A stretch of DNA of 64,000 nt from Flavobacterium buctense (GCF_014486695.1 NZ_JACTAB010000004.1:248001-312000); one strand, 5' to 3'. Positions 8,596 to 17,273 are shown, numbered from the stretch's first letter. Notes: generated from the letters alone by a model not told the origin. Translations and numbers: made by a program.

Positions 8596-9090
8596 CTATT
8601 TTTTTATTAACATATTAGTGTAATATTTTCTTCCCGTTTCCGGATTTGTTGTAACTGAAATTCCAAAGTGCGTGTAGTCACCTTCTATGTTAGCTTTGTG
8701 CGCCGGACTGTTTAACCAAGCCGCAAAGGCGCTTTCTGCAGTTTGATAATTGTAAGCGATATTCTCGCCTACCCTTTCTGCTCCTAATACTCTGATCAAA
8801 TTATCAGAACGTTGTTGGAAGTAATCGTGATTAAAGACATTGTTATCAATCATATAATAATTGTGCTCTTCCGATTTGTAAGAGATGTGATTGATTACTT
8901 GTAGAGTGTTTAGTCCTTGACTTTCACGGTAGTCATTGATTAGCGTAACTAATTTTAATTCGGTTTCGTTGTAATTATAGACAGTTACAACTTGCTTATC
9001 AACTGTAGTTTCTTCAGAGTCCGAAGAACAAGATACCATAGTGAACACGATTGCTAACGGCAACAATGCTCTAAACATTTTTGCTTTCAT
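8596..9090 (-). CDS. CAP (SCP/PR-1-like) domain lipoprotein
   Basis: A 164-residue protein. Residues 1-20 form a lipoprotein signal ending in the lipobox-like FTMVSC, so the mature protein should be lipid-anchored at Cys21. The remainder is a CAP domain: LINDYRESQGL, HNYYM / FNHDYF, a GENIAYNY segment, AFAAWLNSPAHKANI and a terminal HFGISVT. CAP proteins in bacteria are secreted and mostly of unknown biochemical role. The upstream region is remarkable: two exact 37-bp hairpin repeats lie in the predicted leader, and a 14-bp inverted repeat lies further up. Possible regulation through this leader is inference. Confidence 0.88.
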   Translation of the reverse strand: MKAKMFRALLPLAIVFTMVSCSSDSEETTVDKQVVTVYNYNETELKLVTLINDYRESQGLNTLQVINHISYKSEEHNYYMIDNNVFNHDYFQQRSDNLIRVLGAERVGENIAYNYQTAESAFAAWLNSPAHKANIEGDYTHFGISVTTNPETGRKYYTNMLIKK

Positions 9091-9102
9091 AGTAGTAGGT
9101 TA

Positions 9103-9192
9103 AGTTTTTAATAAAGTAGATGTGGGGCAAACACTTTATTTCGATTAATATTGACAGTTTTTAATAAAGTAGATGTGGGGCAAACACTTTAT
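9103..9192 (-). repeat. two exact 37-bp direct repeats, each a small hairpin, in the CAP lipoprotein leader
   Basis: Copies at 9103-9139 and 9156-9192 are identical and separated by 16 bp. Read on the minus strand each contains ATAAAGT and ACTTTAT, a perfect 7-bp inverted repeat enclosing a loop that begins GTTTGCCCC. The copy nearest the gene ends about 12 bp before the lipoprotein ATG. The GTTTGCCC motif occurs once more at 9241-9248 (minus strand). Confidence 0.9.
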
Positions 9193-9269
9193 AAATTTTA
9201 ATTTTAAGAACGTATTGTTTGATTTGGTTAGACAATATTAGGGCAAACATCGATTAAAACACAAATAAA

Positions 9270-9335
9270 ATCGATGAAATACACTTTTATTTATTTATTA
9301 TAAGATATTTTCTTACTTAAATGTATTTCATCGAT
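9270..9335. repeat. 14-bp perfect inverted repeat
   Basis: atcgatgaaataca at 9270-9283 and its exact complement tgtatttcatcgat at 9322-9335 are separated by a 38-bp AT-rich spacer. With the 37-bp repeats and the terminator at 9359 it accounts for the gene-free stretch 9091-9407. No protein-coding frame is evident there. It could be a hairpin, a paired operator or the remnant ends of a small element. Confidence 0.7.
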
Positions 9336-9358
9336 GTTTTTTTCGACGGATACAAAAC

Positions 9359-9388
9359 TAAAAAACCACTCCGAAGAGTGGTTTTAAT
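9359..9388 (-). terminator. intrinsic terminator of the 93-residue protein gene
   Basis: Stem aaaaccactc / gagtggtttt with a cgaa tetraloop. The T-run lies on the minus-strand side, about 20 bp past the stop codon at 9408. Confidence 0.82.
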
Positions 9389-9407
9389 TTATGCTATAAA
9401 AAAAGGA

Positions 9408-9689
9408 CTATGCCGATTTATAAATCCGGTTAATAGGAATAGAGTGTCCTTGTTTCAAAATAACTCTTTGGTCTGTTAAAGCCCAAACAGTAGTTTCAAC
9501 AACTTTTTTTGATTGATTGTCTTCAAAATAAATTCTGATTTTAGAGTGCTCCAAATTGCCTAAAGCCAAAGCTCTGTACAAATCTGAATGTCTTTGCTGC
9601 ATTTCTTCTTGCGTTTCTAATACGTCTGATTTTGGAAAAGAAAGAAGCTGTATAGTCTCCTTTTCAATTGATTCAAAGTTGGGTTTCAT
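9408..9689 (-). CDS. conserved hypothetical protein, 93 residues
   Basis: A soluble protein with no signal peptide or membrane segment. The N-terminal half (to about residue 45) is predicted helical and charged (QEEMQQRHSDLYRALALGN). The C-terminal half looks like beta strands (KIRIYFED, VVETTVWALTDQRVILK, IPINRIYKS). The ALTDQRVILKQG segment recalls short strand-rich domains of the bacterial PH-like type, but this is only a resemblance. I recall very similar proteins in other Flavobacterium genomes, annotated as hypothetical. It has its own terminator and lies opposite the mutarotase-like gene. Confidence 0.75.
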   Translation of the reverse strand: MKPNFESIEKETIQLLSFPKSDVLETQEEMQQRHSDLYRALALGNLEHSKIRIYFEDNQSKKVVETTVWALTDQRVILKQGHSIPINRIYKSA

Positions 9690-9743
9690 AATTCATAAAT
9701 TAAGTTTCTAAATAGATTAATGGGCAGAATAAAATTAATAAAA

Positions 9744-9751
9744 TATATTTG
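9744..9751 (+). promoter_or_regulatory. putative -7 box of the mutarotase-like gene
   Basis: TATATTTG matches TAnnTTTG and lies 36 bp upstream of the TTG start. No convincing -33 box is visible. Confidence 0.4.
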
Positions 9752-9787
9752 TGAACCAAACATTTACCCAAAAACAGCTAATTAATT

Positions 9788-10642
9788 TTGACTACAACTA
9801 TCTCAAATTCAATACTATCAGCAACTATCAATCACAAAGGAGCCGAACTTATTTCATTACAAAATGTAACAACAAAAAGAGAATACATTTGGGAAGGAAA
9901 CCCTGATTTTTGGGGCAAGCACTCGCCTATCTTATTTCCTATTGTCGGAACTTTAAAAAACAATTCCTATCAATATAAAGACAAAATATATTCATTACCA
10001 CGTCACGGATTCGCCAGAGATTTTAATTTTAAATTACTAGCAGAAGAACCAAATAAAGTAGTTTTTTCTTTACAAGATAATGAAGCTACTCTTGCCATTT
10101 ACCCATTCAAATTTGAATTGCAACTTATTTATACTTTAAAAAAATCGGAATTAATTGTGGCTTATAAAGTAATCAATAAGTCTGCCGAAACGATCCCTTT
10201 TTGCATTGGAGGACATCCGGCATTTACTTTAAAAAACAAATTTGAAAATTATAGTTTGCAGTTTGAATCAGGAGAAAAGCTAATCAGTTACCAACTTGAA
10301 AATGACTTACTTTCAGATAAAACTCAAGAAATAGGATTGAAAAAAAATGAATTACCACTAACCTATTCTTTATTTGAGCATGACGCTTTGGTGTTTAAAA
10401 ACCTGAACTCAAAACAAATTAAAATCCTTGAAAACCATAAACCTATAGTTAACTTGAGGTTCAATGACTTTCCGAATTTTGGCATTTGGACAAAAACAAA
10501 TGCGCCATTCATCTGTTTGGAACCTTGGCTAGGCTACGCCGATACTACAATGGCTAATGGAAATATCCAGGAAAAAGAAGGCATTCAATTGGTGAAAAGT
10601 AATTCTTATGCAAACTATAATTTTAGTATAGAAATTGTATAA
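9788..10642 (+). CDS. aldose 1-epimerase (galactose mutarotase-like) family protein
   Basis: A 284-residue cytoplasmic beta-sandwich protein of the LacX-like branch of aldose 1-epimerases. The usual active-site landmarks are present: LPRHGFARD near residue 72, GGHPAF near 141 (catalytic histidine) and CLEPWLGYAD near 244 (catalytic glutamate). Such enzymes interconvert the anomers of hexoses or hexose-6-phosphates. The start is a TTG at 9788; a stop codon lies 3 codons upstream and no ATG or GTG is available before the conserved N-terminal ISNSILSATI. The acetyltransferase gene follows 18 bp later, probably cotranscribed. Confidence 0.87.
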   Translation: MTTTISNSILSATINHKGAELISLQNVTTKREYIWEGNPDFWGKHSPILFPIVGTLKNNSYQYKDKIYSLPRHGFARDFNFKLLAEEPNKVVFSLQDNEATLAIYPFKFELQLIYTLKKSELIVAYKVINKSAETIPFCIGGHPAFTLKNKFENYSLQFESGEKLISYQLENDLLSDKTQEIGLKKNELPLTYSLFEHDALVFKNLNSKQIKILENHKPIVNLRFNDFPNFGIWTKTNAPFICLEPWLGYADTTMANGNIQEKEGIQLVKSNSYANYNFSIEIV

Positions 10643-10660
10643 ATTTACCAAAACGAATTT

Positions 10661-11221
10661 ATGCTTACCATTAATTTCCATCCCTTTCAAAACCTTGAAA
10701 CCGAGCGATTGCTCTTACGCCGCATCAATGAAAACGATGTTGATGAAGTCTTAGCCCTTCGTGGCAATCCTGAAATCATGAAATACATTCCGAGACCTTT
10801 GGCCAAAACGAAAGAAGATGCTTTGGAACATATCGCCATGATTGAAGATAAAATCGTAAATAATATTGGAATCAATTGGGGAATCACCATCAAAGGAAAT
10901 GATAAAATAATTGGCATTATTGGCCATTACAGAATCCAACCCGAAAATCATCGCGCTGAAATTGGTTATATGTCGTTACCCGAATACAATGGCAAAGGTT
11001 ATATCACTGAAGCGATAAAAGCCGTCGTTGAATATGGTTTTGTTCAAATGCATCTGCATTCTATTGAAGCAGTAATTGATCCCGATAATACAGCATCCGA
11101 AAGGGTTTTGCAAAAAAATGGCTTTGTAAAAGAAGCCCATATTTTGGAAAATGAATTATGGGAAGGGAAATTTTGGGATACGGTTATCTATTCTTTATTA
11201 AGCAGAAATTTCAAAAAGTAA
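10661..11221 (+). CDS. GNAT family N-acetyltransferase (RimJ/RimL-like)
   Basis: A 186-residue protein with the layout of ribosomal-protein-type acetyltransferases: an N-terminal TERLLLRRI strand, the acetyl-CoA region RAEIGYMSLPEYNGKGY (about residues 104-120) and a C-terminal ASERVLQKNGF helix near residue 146. Members transfer acetyl groups to N-terminal or small-molecule amines; the substrate here is unknown. The stop codon abuts that of the convergent VF530 gene, with no intergenic base and no shared terminator. Confidence 0.88.
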   Translation: MLTINFHPFQNLETERLLLRRINENDVDEVLALRGNPEIMKYIPRPLAKTKEDALEHIAMIEDKIVNNIGINWGITIKGNDKIIGIIGHYRIQPENHRAEIGYMSLPEYNGKGYITEAIKAVVEYGFVQMHLHSIEAVIDPDNTASERVLQKNGFVKEAHILENELWEGKFWDTVIYSLLSRNFKK

Positions 11222-11455
11222 TTACTTCACATCTAATTTAGGAAGTGTTTTGACATACAACTCTTCCACTTGTTTTCTGGCCCAATCGGTTTTACGCAAA
11301 AAAGTCAGACTTGATTTCACACTTGGATTACTGTTAAAGCATCTGATTTTAATCAATTCGCCTAAAGTATCAAAACCATAGTAGTCTACTAATTGCTCAA
11401 CAATCTTTTGCAGTGTAACACCGTGAAGCGGATCTTTTGAGGGTTGTTTTTCCAT
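11222..11455 (-). CDS. VF530 family DNA-binding protein (DUF2132)
   Basis: A 77-residue basic protein that matches the VF530 family almost end to end: [20 protein letters not shown], a [23 protein letters not shown] core and a VEELY end. The family was named after a Vibrio fischeri protein whose structure suggested DNA binding; the biological role is unsettled. It lies downstream of the small outer-membrane barrel gene, separated by a terminator. Confidence 0.85.
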   Translation of the reverse strand: MEKQPSKDPLHGVTLQKIVEQLVDYYGFDTLGELIKIRCFNSNPSVKSSLTFLRKTDWARKQVEELYVKTLPKLDVK

Positions 11456-11468
11456 GGGTTAAAAGTAA

Positions 11469-11505
11469 TAAAAAAACCACCAATCTTAAATAATTGGCGG
11501 TTTTC
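11469..11505 (-). terminator. intrinsic terminator of the outer-membrane barrel gene
   Basis: Read on the minus strand: aaaaccgccaat, loop, attggtggtttttt. The stem has one mismatch or wobble pair and is followed by a long T run, 45 bp past the stop at 11550 and just before the VF530 gene. Confidence 0.78.
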
Positions 11506-11549
11506 AAACCCAACAAATTTAGGGCAAACGATATCTGTTAACTTGTAAA

Positions 11550-12188
11550 TTAAAATACAAACTTAAATCCGAATGATAAAGGTGTAGTTAAACTTGGCAG
11601 ACTGCCTCCCAAAGCACTAATATAAACCGGGTCAACGGAAGCCACATGAGCTACAGAAAAATTATTGATGGTTGTTTTGTCTCCATCATCAGGTTTGATA
11701 GTTGTTGAAGAAAAACTAGCCAAGTTATATGAAAACTCAACTGAGAAGTTTTTAGTAACAAAAAAGTCAAAACCACCCGACATCGCTACTCCATATTGAG
11801 AAATTTTAGTATCAGCCTCTTTTTCTTTTCCAGTAATAATTGGCGTTGCTAACTGACCAAAGAAGTAAAAATTACCGGCGATATTCCAATATTTTCTCAC
11901 CAATGGTTCTACAACAATTAAACTAGTGTTTGCATTGGTTACTGATCCCGTTTCTGACTTGATGTTTGCCATACCAACACCCGCACCAACAGTTACTGAT
12001 GGAGTAACAAAGTATCCTACCAATGGTAAAACGGTTAAATTTGTTGCTTTGGTATCCCCTTCCTTTGTTTGTTGGTAACCAAACTGTGAGGTAGCCCACC
12101 ATGCGCCTTCTAATCCTTTACTTTCTTCTTGTGCTTGAGCAGTTAAACCGAAAAATGCTAATCCTGCTACTAATAATAATTTTTTCAT
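11550..12188 (-). CDS. outer-membrane beta-barrel protein (porin/OmpA-like barrel)
   Basis: A small barrel protein of about 212 residues from the ATG at 12188. The signal peptide MKKLLLVAGLAFFGLTAQAQ begins exactly there; an upstream ATG at 12218 would add ten residues before it. The mature part alternates polar and aromatic or aliphatic residues typical of 8-10 strands (FGYQQTKEG, AVAMSGGFDFFV, VEFSYNLASF), ending in the terminal strand PLSFGFKFVF with a C-terminal Phe. No OmpA peptidoglycan-binding domain is present. The role is unknown. Confidence 0.83.
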   Translation of the reverse strand: MKKLLLVAGLAFFGLTAQAQEESKGLEGAWWATSQFGYQQTKEGDTKATNLTVLPLVGYFVTPSVTVGAGVGMANIKSETGSVTNANTSLIVVEPLVRKYWNIAGNFYFFGQLATPIITGKEKEADTKISQYGVAMSGGFDFFVTKNFSVEFSYNLASFSSTTIKPDDGDKTTINNFSVAHVASVDPVYISALGGSLPSLTTPLSFGFKFVF

Positions 12189-12215
12189 TTTGATTGTTAG
12201 TTTAAAATTATACCC

Positions 12216-12223
12216 CAAAATTA
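12216..12223 (-). promoter_or_regulatory. putative -7 box of the outer-membrane barrel gene
   Basis: TAATTTTG on the minus strand, 28 bp before the ATG at 12188. Confidence 0.45.
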
Positions 12224-12325
12224 GTGGGAAGATTTTGCCGAAAAACTGATATAAATCATAGTTTAAACATTTTTTTTATTGATAATTTCGTCCTAATTTC
12301 AGTTACTAATTAAGCATTAGTTTAG

Positions 12326-12333
12326 TACATTTG
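12326..12333 (+). promoter_or_regulatory. putative -7 box of smpB
   Basis: TACATTTG matches TAnnTTTG and lies 7 bp upstream of the ATG, so the mRNA would have a very short leader. No TTTG is visible at the expected -33 position. Confidence 0.45.
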
Positions 12334-12340
12334 CCATCCA

Positions 12341-12796
12341 ATGTTGAAAACGATAAACATACTTAACAAACGCGCCAGGTTCGATTATGAGATAATTGAA
12401 ACTTACACGGCGGGTATTGTTTTAACCGGAACTGAAATCAAATCTATTCGGTTAGGAAAAGCCAATATTACTGAAGGATTTTGTGAGTTTCACCACCACG
12501 AATTATTTGCCATCAACACCCAAATTGACGAATACTTATACGGCAATCAGTTCAACCACAAAGCCAAAAGCGAGCGTAAATTGTTGTTAAATAAAAGAGA
12601 ACTAAAAAAGCTCGAAAGAGCCTTAGATACCAAAGGGTTGACCATCATTCCTCTGAAGTTGTTTACCAATGAAAAAGGGATGGCCAAACTAGATATTGGG
12701 CTTTGCAGAGGAAAGAAAACTTATGACAAACGCGAAAGTCTAAAAGAGCAAGACACCAAACGTGATATTGACCGTATTAAAAAAGAGTACAAATAA
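12341..12796 (+). CDS. smpB: SsrA-binding protein SmpB
   Basis: The 151-residue protein has the SmpB OB-fold core: [10 protein letters not shown], a [11 protein letters not shown] strand (about residues 28-38), then [12 protein letters not shown]. The C-terminal tail contains [19 protein letters not shown], which is conserved and enters the ribosome with tmRNA. SmpB brings tmRNA to stalled ribosomes for trans-translation. The tmRNA gene itself is not in this window. It is flanked by its own promoter-like box and a bidirectional terminator. Confidence 0.97.
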   Translation: MLKTINILNKRARFDYEIIETYTAGIVLTGTEIKSIRLGKANITEGFCEFHHHELFAINTQIDEYLYGNQFNHKAKSERKLLLNKRELKKLERALDTKGLTIIPLKLFTNEKGMAKLDIGLCRGKKTYDKRESLKEQDTKRDIDRIKKEYK

Positions 12797-12823
12797 AAAA
12801 TCCACCATAAAGGTGGATTTTTT
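12795..12823. terminator. bidirectional terminator between smpB and the DUF3857 gene
   Basis: Perfect stem aaaaaatccacc (12795-12806) with ggtggatttttt (12812-12823), 5-nt loop. It overlaps the smpB stop codon and lies directly before the convergent stop at 12825. Confidence 0.88.
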
Positions 12824-12824
12824 A

Positions 12825-15800
12825 TTATTTGAAACCTACAACTTGCTCTTCTGTGGCTAGTACTTCTTCAAGGTATGCTTTGTATTGAGGATAATCGGCT
12901 ACTTTGATGTTATCCCAAGGCGTTTTAACGGTTCGGACGATTTTCAACGAATTCGGTTTAACCAATTCAAAAGTGATGGAATAATTGTGATTTTTATAAG
13001 TAAAAACCTTGCTCTCAGGAATTTCTGTGAACTTTTTACCTTCAGGAACATTCAGATAAATGGTCGAACTGTAATCAATATTATTCTCATAAGAAATATA
13101 ATTGATATCATAATTTCTGGTTTCCTGAGCAATAATATCGCGAGTATAAACCCTTTCTACGAAAGGAATATCTGTTATTTTTAAGTTCCCGACACTTTTA
13201 ATTTTATCGGTAAGTTTTAATTGGGTTTCAAATTCAATGCCCTCTTCAAAAGTGTCATTTTTAATTACTTTGACGGATTGTAATTTTATACCCTTTTTAA
13301 TTTTAGAACTAAATTGTTCTTCCAAATCTTTTTTGCGGACATCTTCGGTAGTTGAATTAGAAAATAATTCATTGTAATAAGATTTATTAGCACCTTTTAC
13401 TACATGAGTATTTACAAAATTTACTTCACTATCGGTTACAGTAACAATACTGGTCGTACTCAATGCGTTTACAATAGCATTGTCAAACGGAATTTCAATA
13501 ATTTCTGCCTTTTCATTTTCAATTTTATCAAATGAGATGATTAAGGCATTAGCCTTGTACAATGACATTGGTAAAGCTTTAAATGGCAGAAATTTATCTG
13601 TCAGTTCTAAATAGGTTTCTTTGCCATCTATGGTAGTTTTTACAATACAATGATTGAAATCTTTAGAAGGCAATGACATCATGTGTGCACTGTTTTCATT
13701 AGTGGAAACCAAAACTAAATTCGATTTTAAACCGGCCAATTGTGACAAGGCTACAAAAAGAGTGGAAACATCTTTACAATCGCCTAGTTTAGTCGTAATG
13801 GTTTTGGAGGGTTTTTGAGGAACATAACCACTTTGTCTGAAATCTTGTGAACTGTATTTAATGTTTTCTTCGATGTAAGTATAAATCTTTTTAGCAATAT
13901 CCTCTTGGGACATACCTACTACACCTTTAGGAAAAATGCCGTCAAATGTTGTTTTAGTGATTTTATCTAAAACCAAAGTTTTCTTTACCAAATCTGCATA
14001 CCAGTTTGAAATTTCTTTCCACGACTTAATAGAACTCACATTAATAGTGTTGGTCAAATCTGTGAAATTATTGGAAAATGGCTCCAATAAAGGCATCGCA
14101 GGTATATTGTTTCTTTTCCAAATGGTACAAACCTTATTGTTGATTTTTTTAACAACCGGTGTAATATCTCCGTTATTTAATTTGGTAACATACTTGATGC
14201 TTTCCGGATTGATAATGGCAAAAACTGATTCAACCGAAGGATAAGTATTGTTGAAATAGCAATCCAAATTAAAGTCTTTATAAAATCTTCCGGTAGAAGT
14301 GCTATACGATTCATACTCTATGTAAACAACATCGCCAACTTTCAAATTGGGAAAAACCAAAGTCGAACCACCTTCTTCAGCTGGAACAACGGAACCGTCC
14401 GTATTAACAATTTCAGATTTTTGAAGGGTAATACCATAGGTGTTTATGTTGTATTCTTTCAGTTCCTCAATTCCGTTTTCAGCGGTGATTTCATAAATGA
14501 GTACTACTTTCGATTTTCTTCCGCCTTCCGGCAAAATGTTGACTATGTATTCATCCATTAAAGTAACCACACCATAATCACTTTTCAATTTAGAATTTCT
14601 TCTTTCTTTGATGAGTTTATATTTGTCTTTTACAACGATCTCTTCAATTTCGTCAGGTGTTTTGGTAATGTCATACAATTGTTTTCTCAAACTGCTGTTC
14701 TCTGAATTGTGTTCCAATGATTGTCTCATGTACTTTTCAGCTTCTTTCAAATTGGACATGTAATTGTAAACCATTCCCTTGCGTTCCATTAAATAAAAAG
14801 AGTAAGGATATAGTGCCAATGAATTGTCAATTTCTACCAAGGCTTCTGCATACTTTTTTTCTTCGATTAGCATGTTGATATAATCGGAAGCAACGCCTGT
14901 AAAATAGGGGTAATAATTTTTTCGGTTTATGAATAAACGCTTGATATCCTCTTTTCTGTCGGCATCTCTATAATACCTAACCAAGGCTGCCATGGCAGTA
15001 AAGTTGTCCTTTTTATCAACCAAATCCTCAAGCATCTTTATAGCTTTCTCTTTGTTTTTTTCTAAAGAATCATACAAGGGTGCAAATGTGGTTACATAAA
15101 ACTCACTGTTGTGCGATAAACCCATTATTTCTTCAGCATTCTTCATCATGGCCTGAACATTCGAATTTCTGGCATTAATCAAAAAATCGAACAAGTATCC
15201 AAAAGTTGGTGAGGTCAATTTTTTGGCATTGTCTCTCATCTTTTCTAATTCTGCAATGCTGGAAGATCGCAACCATTCACTGTCTTGCGCCTTAGTAGCG
15301 ATGGTATAATAATACTCAGGATCTTGCAACTCAAGATTTTTCACAATCTCGTTTACTTTAGCCGTGTCATCTTTGTAGGCATAGTACTGACTGATTCTGT
15401 TTTTTACAATCGAACTGTTTGGATACATCGCATCTAACTCCTCAATAACATCATGGGCTAACTCTAACTTTTTGTTGTGAATATAGGCATCATACAACAT
15501 GAATTTGTAGAAAACATTGGTTGGATTTTCTTTTACTTTTTGGGCTAAAAAAATCTCATAATCCGGAGTTAATTCTTCCACTTGTAAGGATTGAAGTGTG
15601 GATTTTGTATACTCTTTATAGGTGCTATGGTAAACCAAATCATCTATTTTTTTGCCTTTGGCATCCGTTAACGAAAGTATAAAGTAATTATTTCCACTCG
15701 AAATAGATGACTTAACTAAAACCCTATTCATTCCTTTTGGTAATCTTACTTTGAGTTTAAACGCATTTAAATCAGACAGTTTGTTCAAAGTATTTACATA

Positions 15801-16571
15801 AACTTCTGTGTCATTCACAAATATTTTAAACGATGAACTCATTCCAAAATTGAATACCACTTCCTGTTCTGTTGGATTTTCAACAAAAATTTGTGAGTAC
15901 ATGATGCCATTGCCATATTCATCCTCATTGGAGAAAGTATGATACCCTTCGTTTTGTAGTATTCTCGGATTGTACCATCCCATTTTACCATTGCTATTGG
16001 CATCAAATAATTTGTCGTTTTTCGGATAAATTTCCGGTTCGTACTCAATGTCAATACCACTATCGTTTAAGTTTTCAAAAGCACCACACAATTGCCAGTT
16101 CATAATCGAATTCAATTGTTTGATGTATTTGTTATACCCTTCCAAATTTTTGCGATTTCTGTCGGCGGTAGCTTTATAATAAATCACAACCGGATCATCT
16201 TTGAAAATCTCTGAGGCAATCATCTCATCAATCTTTTTGTAGGTATAATCATTAAAACCGACGGTTTGTATATCATCTAAAATAAATTGCTGTTTAAGCA
16301 GTGAAGTCAAATAGTATTTACTTTCCGGAAATTTTACTAAAGTAGTTATGAAGGTTTCATCAAAATCTAATTTACCGTTCTCAAGTTCTATTATTTTCCC
16401 GAGCAAAAAATACTCCAATTTGGTTTCAGCGGTTGCCTTAAATTCTTTGTCAAAAAGTTTTTTGGCCTCTGTTCTTTTATTGGCTAGTAATAAATCCCAA
16501 ACTTTCTTTTCTGCGGTTTGAGCAAAAACAAGAGTTGAGAATAACAAAAAGAAAATCTGGATTTTTTTCAT
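12825..16571 (-). CDS. exported TPR / DUF3857 / transglutaminase-like protein, 1248 residues
   Basis: A very large exported protein. Residues 1-17 are a signal peptide (ending LVFAQ). Residues about 25-640 are mostly helical with tetratricopeptide-like repeats (for example YAEALVEIDNSLALYPYSFY). A beta-rich DUF3857 domain follows at about 655-830. A transglutaminase-like core then contains KLGDCKDVSTLF near residue 929 (the nucleophile is the Cys of GDCKD) and a HCIV histidine near 975. Flavobacterial DUF3857/transglutaminase proteins are common but usually about 630-680 residues, so the long TPR-type N-terminal half is notable. Likely periplasmic or membrane-associated; activity and partners are unknown. 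pcm lies 23 bp upstream on the same strand and may be cotranscribed. Confidence 0.85.
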   Translation of the reverse strand: MKKIQIFFLLFSTLVFAQTAEKKVWDLLLANKRTEAKKLFDKEFKATAETKLEYFLLGKIIELENGKLDFDETFITTLVKFPESKYYLTSLLKQQFILDDIQTVGFNDYTYKKIDEMIASEIFKDDPVVIYYKATADRNRKNLEGYNKYIKQLNSIMNWQLCGAFENLNDSGIDIEYEPEIYPKNDKLFDANSNGKMGWYNPRILQNEGYHTFSNEDEYGNGIMYSQIFVENPTEQEVVFNFGMSSSFKIFVNDTEVYVNTLNKLSDLNAFKLKVRLPKGMNRVLVKSSISSGNNYFILSLTDAKGKKIDDLVYHSTYKEYTKSTLQSLQVEELTPDYEIFLAQKVKENPTNVFYKFMLYDAYIHNKKLELAHDVIEELDAMYPNSSIVKNRISQYYAYKDDTAKVNEIVKNLELQDPEYYYTIATKAQDSEWLRSSSIAELEKMRDNAKKLTSPTFGYLFDFLINARNSNVQAMMKNAEEIMGLSHNSEFYVTTFAPLYDSLEKNKEKAIKMLEDLVDKKDNFTAMAALVRYYRDADRKEDIKRLFINRKNYYPYFTGVASDYINMLIEEKKYAEALVEIDNSLALYPYSFYLMERKGMVYNYMSNLKEAEKYMRQSLEHNSENSSLRKQLYDITKTPDEIEEIVVKDKYKLIKERRNSKLKSDYGVVTLMDEYIVNILPEGGRKSKVVLIYEITAENGIEELKEYNINTYGITLQKSEIVNTDGSVVPAEEGGSTLVFPNLKVGDVVYIEYESYSTSTGRFYKDFNLDCYFNNTYPSVESVFAIINPESIKYVTKLNNGDITPVVKKINNKVCTIWKRNNIPAMPLLEPFSNNFTDLTNTINVSSIKSWKEISNWYADLVKKTLVLDKITKTTFDGIFPKGVVGMSQEDIAKKIYTYIEENIKYSSQDFRQSGYVPQKPSKTITTKLGDCKDVSTLFVALSQLAGLKSNLVLVSTNENSAHMMSLPSKDFNHCIVKTTIDGKETYLELTDKFLPFKALPMSLYKANALIISFDKIENEKAEIIEIPFDNAIVNALSTTSIVTVTDSEVNFVNTHVVKGANKSYYNELFSNSTTEDVRKKDLEEQFSSKIKKGIKLQSVKVIKNDTFEEGIEFETQLKLTDKIKSVGNLKITDIPFVERVYTRDIIAQETRNYDINYISYENNIDYSSTIYLNVPEGKKFTEIPESKVFTYKNHNYSITFELVKPNSLKIVRTVKTPWDNIKVADYPQYKAYLEEVLATEEQVVGFK

Positions 16572-16594
16572 TATATTGATTTAAGTGGATTGGT

Positions 16595-17236
16595 TTAATT
16601 TTTATCTTCCAATAAAGGCACAAATCGGAATTCACCATACTCATGCTTCTCGAATTGGGTTTCGTTTTTACGTATAAGCATAGTCATTACTTGTTCACCT
16701 TCACCTAACGGAATTACTAATCTTCCGCCTATTTTAAGCTGTGCCATCAAAGGTTTTGGAATTATGGGTGCGCCGGCCGTTACAATAATACTGTCAAACG
16801 GAGCATGATTAGGCAAGCCTTTATAACCGTCTCCAAAAGATAAATGTTTCGGACGAATGCCTAATTTTGGTAACAATGCTGAAGTGATTTTAAACAACTC
16901 ATTCTGTCGTTCCACCGAATAGACTTTGGCACCCAAAGCCACTAAAACCGCCGTTTGATAACCCGAACCGGTTCCGATTTCGAGCACCTTGTCATCTTTT
17001 TTAACCTTTAACAATTCGGTTTGAAATGCTACTGTATAGGGTTGGGAAATAGTTTGTCCGGCCGCAATCGGAAACGCTTTATCCTGATACGCAAAGTCTT
17101 CAAAACTCGAGTTCAAAAACAAGTGTCTGGGAATTTTACGGATGGCGTCTAAAACATTTTTATCAGTGATTCCTTTTTCTTCCAACACTTTGGCTAGTTG
17201 ATTTCGAAGTCCTTGATGCTTGCTGGTATCTTTCAA
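16595..17236 (-). CDS. pcm: protein-L-isoaspartate O-methyltransferase
   Basis: A 213-residue SAM-dependent methyltransferase. DKAFPIAAGQTISQPYTVAFQTELL (in two segments, about residues 49-74) and the SAM-binding loop VLEIGTGSGYQTAVL near residue 83 are the PCMT signatures. DSIIVTAGAP marks the later catalytic strand. It methylates isoaspartyl residues so that damaged proteins can be repaired. It is the first gene of a probable two-gene unit with the DUF3857 protein. Confidence 0.95.
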   Translation of the reverse strand: MKDTSKHQGLRNQLAKVLEEKGITDKNVLDAIRKIPRHLFLNSSFEDFAYQDKAFPIAAGQTISQPYTVAFQTELLKVKKDDKVLEIGTGSGYQTAVLVALGAKVYSVERQNELFKITSALLPKLGIRPKHLSFGDGYKGLPNHAPFDSIIVTAGAPIIPKPLMAQLKIGGRLVIPLGEGEQVMTMLIRKNETQFEKHEYGEFRFVPLLEDKN

Positions 17237-17273
17237 TGTAGGTTTAGATTTATTTTGGTAAAAATAGAAAACA

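Noticed and set aside
9103..9192. Two identical 37-bp repeats separated by 16 bp resembled a two-unit CRISPR array.
   Set aside because: The spacer is too short, there are only two units, no cas gene is in the window, and the repeats lie directly in the leader of a lipoprotein gene.
11506..11540. A TAAATTTG box on the minus strand as a promoter of the VF530 gene.
   Set aside because: It lies upstream of the terminator of the preceding gene, so a transcript starting there would be stopped before the VF530 gene; no -33 box.
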